Positions 56,360 to 64,000 of a stretch of DNA of 64,000 nucleotides are shown piece after piece. Positions within the stretch are counted from its first letter, which is position 1, and each line of letters begins with the position of its first letter. The position numbers were made by a program, and so were the translations under genes. The stretch comes from Sacculina carcini (Eukaryota > Arthropoda > Thecostraca > Sacculinidae), in assembly GCA_916048095.2 (NCBI GenBank), contig OU696571.1, positions 10,395,449 to 10,459,448 of the forward strand, given 5' to 3'. Under the pieces are notes generated by a model that saw only the letters and a program-made list of their open reading frames with translations, searched no databases and was not told the DNA's origin.

Positions 56360-59300
56360 ACCTCCCCCCTATCTGGAGCCGGCCGGTCGGTGTACTGGAC
56401 GGCCAGAGCGCGTGTATTGGTATGCAGTGTCTATGACCAGCGCTGGCGCCGGTGCTGGACAGCAGGGGGCGCTCGGCAGTGTCGCAGGTGCTGGACGGTC
56501 GATGGCAGCGGCCAATGGTGGCACATGTGTCGTGACGTTCAGCTGCAGTGGGAGGGAGAAACTGTGTCGATGAGTCGCAGCGCGCCGTTGCTGATAACCG
56601 GCGCGTGACGGAATCAAGTGCACGACAGGGGCGTTGGCGAATACCACGGTATTTACCGTTGATGCCGTTGGCCGCTTTATCCGGAGAATGGACTTTGGCG
56701 CGCGCGTGCCAATCACCTCGCGTCCGGCAATGAACTCTCGGAGTCTCTCGATGGTCGACTGATGGCATCGTGTGGTGATTGGCTGTCTTGCCCGGCGTCG
56801 TTTCTAGGTGAGCAGGAATACAGCGGTTAATGCTTACGCGGGTTTGGCGAATGCCGCTTCGGATGGTCAGTGTCTTGTCGTCGCGGACGGCCACACTGAA
56901 TGGACCACGTAGACCGGCGACAGGCCTGAGTGACCGTCGGCGCGAACAATAACGTGCGTGCACGAACGCAACGCTGGTGGCACGTGTGACTGACACTGTG
57001 CTTGGCCTGGCGACGTGGGGCGAAGTTCACGCGTGGTTGCGCCGAGTCGTTCACAAAGCGTGATGGGCGACAGTTTTGGTGCGGCAGAGGGCACCACCAG
57101 TTCACCTGGTAAATGCAGTGGCTCGCCGTACACTAGATCCGCACTGGAGCACCCAATGTCGGCCTTGACAGCAGCGCGTATGCCGAACAGCACCAGCGGG
57201 AGACGGTCGGCCCAGTTGTTATTGACGCACGACGCACGCAAACTAGCCTTGAGCTGTCGGTGGGCCCGCTTGACGAGGCGGTTCGCTTGACGATGATACG
57301 CTGTCGTCCGCTTCTTCTTGACTCCCAGAAGCGCCATCAATGAAGACCACAAACGCGACTCAAACTGCGGACCTTTATCACTAACAATCGTTCTGGGCAC
57401 CCCGAAACGTGCGATCCACTGTCGCAACAACGCCTTCGCGACGTCTTCGGCTGTTGTACGTGCCAGCGGGTTTGTCTCGATCCATCGTGTGTAGCGGTCG
57501 ATGATGGTCAACATGTATACACACCCGTCCGAGGTCGGCAGGGGTCCCCCAAGTCAACATGGAGGTAGGCGAATCGCCTGGATTGAAGGCGAAAAGCAGT
57601 TGGCGCTGCACGCGTTTGTCGGTGTGTCTTGGCGCCTTGACACTGAATGCAGGTTCGAACTCAGCTCTGTACTTCTTTGTTTAGTCCACGTCATTCGAAA
57701 CGTTCGGCTACCATCTTTTGGATGGCAGCCACGCCCGGGTGCGCGAGGTCGTGAAGCAGGTTGAAGAAAGGTCGCCGCAGTGCGGTTGGCAGCAATGGAC
57801 GACACCGGCTGGTTGAGTAGTTGCACCACAGACGGCGCCGCAGTCGAGTGGCACGTGTCGCAGTTTCAAAAGATGGATCCCGGTCGACGACCTGGACGAG
57901 TTGTAGCGTGTCGGTGTCCTCTTGCTCTGCGTCGGCCAGCGCTGAAAAATTGTCGAATGGCGGAGTCGGATCGACCAGCATGCCGACGGTGCGCGAGAGG
58001 GCGTCAGTCACTATGTTTTGCGCGCCCGGAACATGCCTGACATCCGAAATGAACTGCGAGACGTAATCCAGATGACGCACCTCGCGCGGTGAATACGTAT
58101 CGGCCACCGAGCTGATGGCCGACGTGAGCGGCTTGTGATCCGTGAACAGTGTAAACGTCCGGCCCTCCAATGTGTGACGGAAATGTCGCACGGCGCTGTA
58201 TGCGGTCAGCAACTCCCTACCGAGCGTGATATATCGCAGCTCAGTCGGCGTCAGCTGTCGCGAATGGAAGCTCAGTGGCCTCTAGACTCCATCGACGTAC
58301 TGGTGCAGTACACCACCAATTCCTGTGGCTGACGCGTCGACCTGCACGCTTAGTGGAGCATCGGCGACGGGGAAGGCGAGCTGCACGATGTCGGCGTGGA
58401 CTCGCCTCGCACGGGAGAGCGCTCCTCGGGCGTCCGGCGTCCATGGAACTGGCTTTTGCGACCGCTTCGTCCTGGTATCGATCAGTGCGTGTAGTGGGGC
58501 GAGCAGCTGGGACGCGTGCGGTATCAGCCGGTGGTATAAGGTTACCATCCCGATGAAGCGGCGTAGTTACGCCTGTGTGGCCGGTTGGGAGAACAACTGT
58601 ACTTCGATAGCTTTCTTGGTCGTAGGCGCCACACCGGCATGAGAGAGATGGTGTCCGAGGAAATCCAGCTCCGGCACGCCCACGACACATTTGTCGAAGT
58701 TGAGTTGCACGCCGATATCGTTGAGTCGCTGCAGTACGGCGCGTAGATGGCGCTCGTGTTCCTCCACCGACTTGCTGGCCACGAATATGTGGCTGGCATA
58801 CACAAAGCAGCAACTTAGGCCCCGAAGTGCCTCGTCCAGGAAACGCTGGAATGTTTGTGCGGCCGACCGCAGGCCAAAGCACAGCCTGCGGAATTCGAAG
58901 AGGCCGAATGGTGTGACCACGGCGGTCTTCGGCACGTCCTCTTCTGCGACGGGTATGTGGTGGTACGCGCGCACAATGTCGAGCCGCGGAAACATGGTGG
59001 AGCCGGCGAGTTGGGCGACGCTGTCGTGGAGGAACGGCACCGGGCACCGGTCGGGTTTTGTGATTGCGTTAAGTGCGCGGTAGTCTCCGCGCACTCGCAG
59101 ACCACAGTCGGATTTGGTTACCACGTGCAGCGGACTCGACCAGGCGCTAGACTACCGTCGAACGATGCCCAATACCAGCAGACGATCGAACACTCGCCGC
59201 ACTGTCGTGAGTTTTTCGGGTGCGAGGCGGCTGACGCGGGAGTACACCGGCTGGCCCTGTGTCGGAATGTGGTGCACCGTTGTGTGCACTGGCGGCCGGT

Positions 59301-59394
59301 TGAAGTCGGGCTGTTCAATGATGACCGGGAACTCATGCGGTATCCGCTCCAAGTTCGCGGGGTCCACAGTCAGGATGCCACGCGCCGCCGCTAT
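56360..59394 (-). pseudogene. Gypsy element C, RT-RNase H-integrase (degenerate)
   Basis: Minus-strand order: RT from about 59390 (DPANLERIPHEFPV, then a stop near 59150). Then RVRGDYRALNAITKPDRCPV, MFPRLDIVRAYHHIPV and FGLFEFRRLCFGLRSAAQTF. The catalytic box reads YASH instead of YADD. RNase H follows (VQVDASATGIGGVLHQ, FTLFTDHKPLTSA, LSRTVG near 57990) with further stops at 58565 and 58280. Integrase at 57600-56867 has VDLG, frameshift, LTIIDRYTRWIE, and SDKGPQFESRLW. The catalytic Glu is replaced by Lys in ANRLVKRAHR. The Pro/Arg-rich tail is scrambled. Several independent lesions make this copy inactive. Confidence 0.85.
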
Positions 59395-59697
59395 TTTTTT
59401 TACGCATTTTGAACACAGCAATGGAAAGGCTAATGTTCGCGTGAATTTATGCATGGGCAAAGCCTCACGGCCCCGGCTGGCACACCGCAGGTCCGGCCGC
59501 ACGGGTTTTGCAGTCACCGCCAGCACAGAAGCTGCACGGCTGCGCGCACACAAAACCCGCAGTGCGACAATTGGGCTACCCTTTCAGAAACGAACCCAAA
59601 CGTTTCACCTCGCCAGGGAATCGAACCCTGGAACTCTCGTGCACAGAGCGTGCGTCTTAGCCACTCGGCTACGAGGCGGATAAGAGGCCGCCGCTAT
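59395..59697 (-). mobile_element. tRNA-derived SINE inserted in Gypsy pol
   Basis: The SINE occupies 59395-59686 (292 bp) on the minus strand, with a tRNA-like head at 59678-59608 and an A8 tail at its end. GCCGCCGCTAT flanks it exactly at 59384-59394 and 59687-59697 (11-bp target duplication). Gypsy pol similarity stops at one flank and resumes at the other, so it inserted between protease and RT. Confidence 0.88.
59608..59678 (-). other. tRNA-like head of the SINE
   Basis: Reads CGCCTCGTAGCCGAGTGG and on to box B GGGTTCGATTCC. Acceptor ends pair over 7 bp (with wobble), the D-arm is of Leu/Ser style (GCCGAGTGGCTAAG), and the T-arm CAGGG/CCCTG is perfect. One anticodon arm (GCTCT/AGAGT, loop GTGCACG) would give anticodon GCA, but the spacing is abnormal, so it is a tRNA-derived promoter rather than a working tRNA. 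Confidence 0.6.
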
Positions 59698-60126
59698 GGC
59701 CGGATGTGGCGTCGAAAGAGCGACAGACGAGCCGTCGCTGAGCTGCCGCTGTGTCATGTCGATGGAGAGACGGAAGTTTGAGAGGAAGTCAGCACCCAGG
59801 ATGACGGTCGGAGTGTCGTCGACGACGAAGCGCCACTCGTACGTGACGGCAGATATGCCGGCGAGACGCAGTGTGGTGTGATACGTGCCGTGAGCGTCGA
59901 TCGGTCGCCCGTCCTCCGCACGCAACCGGGTTGTGCTGTCCCAGCTATTCACAGCCAACTGCTGCATCTTGTTGCGCGGGCACACGCTAACCTGGGCGCC
60001 GGTGTCCACCAGTAGACTCTGGCCGGATATCAGGTATGTGACAAACAACAGCGGCTGTGGTCGTGCCGCTGAGACGGGTGCTACTTGCCCCAGCGCGGCT
60101 AGTTTAAACCCGGCCGGAAATTGCAC
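59698..60126 (-). pseudogene. Gypsy element C, aspartic protease region
   Basis: The frame from 60126 overlaps the end of gag by 28 nt in the -1 frame, the usual arrangement for gag-pol frameshifting. It encodes PLLFVTYLISGQSLLVDTGA (catalytic DTGA), SVCPRN, the flap region WRFVVDDTPTVILGADFL and SNFRLSIDM. This is a complete retropepsin fold. The SINE cuts the polyprotein just downstream. Confidence 0.8.
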
Positions 60127-60971
60127 GGCGGGCGGCAGTTGATGGCGTCGCGGCCGAACGTGTCATGGTAATAGCACACATCAGCGTCGTCGTCGTCGGT
60201 GCGTGGCGGTGAACGCGTTCTGTAGCGGCTGCGCTGTGATCTGTACATCCCGCGTGTCGGCTCTCGTGTGCGTGCCGTCGTCATATCCCGCACCGCTGAG
60301 GTCAGCTCTGTGACGGCGGCGAGCAGCTGCTGCACAGCCGAGTCCGCCCTGCTGTTGCCACCGGCCGAACCGTGCGTCGATTGGACTGCCGCTACAGACA
60401 CCAGCGGCTGATCGGCACGTGTGGCGTCCATGAAGCGGTCGGCGGCGGCGGCCAGCTCGTTCAGCTGCGTCGTGTCCGGCAGTAGTGATATGGCCGCCTT
60501 CACGTTGCTGGGCAGCCGCTGCATGAAGAGGGTTTGCAGCAGACCGGTGTCAACGCTCGAGCTGCCGGCACCCTCCAGCTCGCCCCTCATGCGACGAAGC
60601 AGCTGCGACGGCTGCTGATCGCCCAGGTGCTGATGACGCAGCATCGCGTCCAGCCAGGCCGCTCGCGAGTGTGTCATGCGCGTGGTAAGCTTCTCACAGA
60701 GAAGCTGGTAGTTTGGCGGCCCCATCACCTCGTCTTTCAGCTCCGTCACCACGTCGATCGACAGGTTGGCAACCAGAAACTGAAACTGCCGGACGGGCGA
60801 CGTGATGCCTGCCACGGCAAAAGCGCAGCTCACCTGCGCGAGCCAAAGCTCTGGTTCTTCCTGCGCAAATGGCGGCAGCCGGAACGAAATAGTGGGCCGG
60901 CCAATGTCGTTGGCCTCGACACATGACACATGCTCGTCGCTCGGAATGGGAGTCGTGGCGTTGTTAGGCAT
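60099..60971 (-). CDS. Gypsy element C, Gag
   Basis: An intact 290-residue Gag, the capsid/nucleocapsid-like structural protein of the retrotransposon. It starts MPNNATTPIPSDEHV and has the invertebrate Gypsy Gag pattern: FRLPPFAQEEPELWLAQV, FQFLVANLSIDVVTELKD, LLCEKLTTRM, MLRHQHLGDQQPSQLLRRMR and LFMQRLPSNVKAAISLL. A coiled or helical segment precedes an Arg-rich tail. A modified zinc knuckle CYYHDTFGRDAINC ends the protein. Only the Gag frame of this element looks unbroken. A primer-site-like GTGACTTCTAACGTGA lies at 61001-60986 between LTR and Gag. Confidence 0.85.
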   Translation of the reverse strand: MPNNATTPIPSDEHVSCVEANDIGRPTISFRLPPFAQEEPELWLAQVSCAFAVAGITSPVRQFQFLVANLSIDVVTELKDEVMGPPNYQLLCEKLTTRMTHSRAAWLDAMLRHQHLGDQQPSQLLRRMRGELEGAGSSSVDTGLLQTLFMQRLPSNVKAAISLLPDTTQLNELAAAADRFMDATRADQPLVSVAAVQSTHGSAGGNSRADSAVQQLLAAVTELTSAVRDMTTARTREPTRGMYRSQRSRYRTRSPPRTDDDDADVCYYHDTFGRDAINCRPPCNFRPGLN

Positions 60972-61003
60972 CTCACCATAAAAATATCACGTTAGAAGTC
61001 ACA

Positions 61004-61114
61004 AATTTAGTGAGGGCCACAAACACCAAAACACGTTGCGAATTTAATGTTCACCCGTACAAGAGCGCGAGCAAAGAGGTGTGTACACGGCAAGCGTCCA
61101 TGAGAGAAGGGAAG
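61004..61114 (-). mobile_element. Gypsy element C, partial 5' LTR
   Basis: Matches 56066-56178 of the 3' LTR. It breaks off at GAGAGAAGGGAAG, where LINE sequence begins; the remaining part would lie beyond 64000. Confidence 0.75.
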
Positions 61115-64000
61115 AAAACAACAACAACAACAACAAACCATGTATTTGGTAAAGAGCACTAATTTGCAAAGGCGCGAAAACGTACAAAATAGAGCAAAAT
61201 AAGGTATAAAAAGTGATAGGGGCTCAAAAAGAACAAAATTATATGAGCTGAAGTGACAAGACACAAAAAATATCAAGAGCAGGAAATATATACAACAATC
61301 AAGAAAATCAAGAGAATTTATACAGCGCATGATTAGAGGCGATAGAAAATACAAGAATGGGATCAGAGAAGTGTAGCTGACAGAGAAAATATTTATTTTT
61401 GGGGTTGAGAGATAAGCCAAAAAAGAGTATCAACAATTTCTATAGGGGTAAGTGGGCGGCGACGGAAGAGACAGTAAGTATATATGAAGGGAAGCCGAAA
61501 AGTATAAGTAGGATTTTTGTCTGTAGAATGTGATGAGGAAGAGAGTTATGAAGTCGGGGAGCAGGAAAGTAGAAGGATTTGGCTGACCAGTTAGACTCGT
61601 GGTCAGCAGGAGGACATACGAGGGGCACAGGACGGCGACTTAAAGGACGATCAGAGGGAGTTAGAAGCGAATATAGGTAAGAAGGTGGAGAAGGAGTATG
61701 GAGAAGTTTATAGACAATGCAGCACAGCTTATGGTGGATTCTGGACAGAGCAGGCAACCAGCCAAGTTTACGAATATGGGCGGATGTGGGTGACTTTGGG
61801 GAAGACGAAGGACAAAGCGGCAAGAAAGATTTATAATTGATTGGAGAGAGCGGATGGATTTTAGAGCAAGGTGAAAAAATAAAGAATTGCAGTAATCGAT
61901 ATGCGAAAAAATATATGAATTAACTAGGAGTAGAGCGGATGCCTCATCAAGATGAGAGCGGATCGGGTACAATTGACGTAAAACAAAACGACAGTAACGT
62001 GAAATTTTGAAAATGTGTTGAGCGAATGACAGTGTGGGGTCAAATTGGACTCCTAGATTACGAATTCGTGAGCAAAGAGGTAGATCTATTGAACATGGAG
62101 TAATTTTGGGAGGATGGAAAAGAAGATAAACTGTTTCCTCAGGGTTCAGTAGAAGATTTCGAGAGGATGCCCACTCAGCTATGTGGGAGAGAAGTATAGG
62201 AATTAGGTTAGTATTGACCAAAGAAAAAGGAAAATAGATTTGTATGTCATCCGCATATATTTGAAAGGAGATGGGATAGCTGCGGAGAATAGGACAGAGG
62301 GAGGAAACATACAGATTAAAAAGAAGAGGACCGAGAAGGGAGCCCTGTGGGACTCCGGATTCAAGTGGTCGAGGTGAGGAAAGGTCAGAATTTCAGCGCA
62401 CAGAAGAGGAGCGATCAGTGAGATAGGAGGACATGAGAGATAGCGCCGAGGAGGAGACACCAATATGGCATAGGTCATCACAAAGAATTGAGTGGTTGAC
62501 GAGGTCGAATGCTGAGGAAACGTCAAGAGAGATAAAGAGAACAGATTGACCTGAAGAGAAAGAAGCGAAAATGTCATTCAGTAGAGACAGAAGGAGGGTT
62601 TCAGTTGAATGATTAGAGACAAAGCCAGACTGACAGGGATCGAGAGCAGAATTTATACAAGGGCGAAGTTGAGAAAGGATAGCAGCTTCCAAGAGTTTAG
62701 AAGGCAGAGGGAGCAAGGAGATGGGTCTGTAACTGCTCGGAGTGTTGGCATCAAGGGAAGGTTTCTTAAGGATGGGAGAAACAATGACATGCTTGGAGGC
62801 CACAAAAGTCCCGTGGAGAAAAAAGGACTTTACCAAATGTGTAAGAAAAGGAGCAAGGAGTAGAATAGAGTTAAAAAGTGCACGAAACTGTATTGCATCT
62901 GAAGGACATCTAGACTTTTGAAATTTTTTCAGATATTTGGTAGTGGCGGCTAGGGAGATGGGGGAGAAAGATGACAAAGAGCAGTCAGAGGAAGGGAAAG
63001 ACAGAGGTAAAGAGGAAGGTGGTAATTTAGCTTTGGCTTTGGCAATTTTTTCAGAAAAAATTAAAGATAAAGTCGAAGCTGGAATGGAGCAGGTCTCAAA
63101 CTTGGAGAAGCCAGTGATAGATTTTAGGGAAGACCATCTAGAGCGGGAAGAACTTGAACCAGAAGAGAGCTTGGATTGATAATAAGAGGATTTAGCGGCA
63201 TCAAGGGCAGAAATGAAGGACTTGCGAGTCTGACTAAACGAAGACCAATTAGAGTCGGACCGAAGCCAGCGCCAGCAGCGTTCACGGGCTCTCGACTTAG
63301 CACGAAGACGGCGTAATTCGGGAGTCCACCAGGGCTGAGGAGAAACACTAGGTTTGACGCTGTAACGACGCATTGGGAATATTAAATCATTCATTTTAGA
63401 TAAGGAGTCGTTCAAGAAGGGCAGAAGAGCTGAGGGAGGGAGGAAATAGTGAAGGTTAGGGTCAAAAGAGGCAGAGACGAGATTGTTGAAAAGTGATGCA
63501 TCAAAATGTTTGTAGTCATGCAAAAAAAGTCTCATGCAAAAAAAAATTTAGGCGGAGGATTGGGTTACTGGTTTGATGACTTAGTTTAAAAGAAATTAGG
63601 GAGTGATCTGATATGGCAATATCAGGAGGATATGTGATGATGTCTGGAGTAACGAGCTTAGCAGATGTTTCGGTACAAATGAGGAGGTCAAGGGCATGAC
63701 CTGATATATGAGAACAGCCAGAGTTCATTATGGTAAGGTCCCAGGAATTTAGAAGGGACAGGAAATCAGTTGAGTGTGGGCGATGGGAAGGCTGATCAAT
63801 CCCAAAATTAAAGTCACCAAGTAATATGAAGTTGTCGGAAAAACGCTAAAATAGAATGTCAATAATACTGTCGAAATCAGAATTGAATTGAGCCGATGAG
63901 CCAGGGTTATTATGGCGATAAACAAGTAAAATTCCAAGAGGACGCGCAGCAGGCAAAGACAGAGAAAGTGCAATGTACTCGAAAGAAGGGGAGGTAAATG
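61115..64000 (-). pseudogene. CR1/L2-type LINE (second family), degenerate, continues past window end
   Basis: Minus-strand ORF2 fragments. Endonuclease part 64000-63540: SFEYIALSLSLPAARPLG, VYRHNNPGS, a stop near 63847, GDFNFGIDQPS, GHALDLL, SDHSLISFKL. Frameshift near 63530. RT 63535-61661: SSYRPISLLPLPSKLLEAAI, CQSGFVSNHSTETLL, DVSSAFDLVNHSI; TGA at 62395; GVPQGSLLGPLLFNLY; YADD intact near 62253; YCNSLFFHL. Another frameshift lies near 61800 before the C-terminal HKLCCIVYKLL and APRLHNSLP. The 3' UTR ends AAATACATG-(GTT)n at about 61115-61139. Related to but distinct from the LINE at 26.3 kb, which has a TAA-type tail. Inserted into the Gypsy 5' LTR. Confidence 0.85.

Noticed and set aside
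59608-59678. A functional tRNA gene
   Set aside because: It sits at the head of a SINE with poly(A) tail and target duplication, and the anticodon arm spacing is abnormal.
1-64000. CRISPR arrays, operons, ribosomal RNA or a bacterial insert
   Set aside because: No spaced palindromic repeat arrays, no closely packed ORFs, and no rRNA-like sequence; all tandem repeats are microsatellites or transposon-internal.

Overview
The window comes from a multicellular animal, almost certainly an invertebrate. Two secreted astacin proteases carry EGF and CUB domains, and a two-pore potassium-channel exon ends at a GT splice donor. Nearly everything else is transposon-derived: Gypsy and BEL/Pao LTR elements, CR1/L2-type LINEs, tRNA-derived SINEs, hAT, pogo, PIF/Harbinger and Helitron-like DNA elements, and long CA/GT and TA microsatellites. 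The species cannot be read from the sequence. A protostome is likely, and a nematode-like ecdysozoan is only a guess.

Host genes are sparse. At 10.8-11.3 kb (minus) lies the first coding exon of a THIK-like (KCNK12/13-type) K2P channel, split inside the selectivity-filter codon. At 20.9-22.3 kb and 50.4-51.6 kb (both minus) are two intact, uninterrupted, paralogous astacin genes.

Layout. 0.5-1.3 kb: pogo/Tigger-like MITE. 3.0-3.6 kb: dead PIF/Harbinger transposase. 5.9-7.4 kb: foldback element whose arms carry 21-bp tandem repeats. 8.9-9.35 kb: another inverted repeat. 12.6-12.9 and 18.4-18.5 kb: two hAT MITEs of one family. 13.4-16.2 kb: a Gypsy pol relic between two inverted copies of a tRNA-Val SINE. 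19.2-20.3 kb: hAT element with an internal duplication. 23.2-26.3 and 31.3-32.4 kb: Helitron-like repeats. 26.3-30.8 kb: an almost complete LINE whose two ORFs share a frame and are separated by one TGA. 33.2-36.6 kb: a second foldback copy split by a 2.45-kb terminal-inverted-repeat element, whose sister lies inverted at 46.8-49.3 kb. 36.6-36.95 kb: solo LTR. 37.3-38.6 kb: gag/RT relic. 39.1-41.3 kb: a young LTR element carrying only an intact integrase. 42.2-43.4 kb: Gypsy relic split by TA repeats. 44.4-46.2 kb: element with about 300-bp inverted ends. 53.5-64 kb: a nest in which a BEL element is split by a Gypsy element, which is itself split by a SINE and by a LINE that runs off the window.

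The strongest candidates for something undescribed are: (1) the paired elements with ends CAACGCCACCTAGAT, 7-bp target duplications and a minimal palindrome made of two fused ends; (2) the integrase-only LTR element with near-identical 381-bp LTRs; and (3) the LINE with a UGA-CUA junction between ORF1 and ORF2, suggesting stop-codon readthrough. No CRISPR arrays, operons or bacterial features are present. All similarity calls are by eye.
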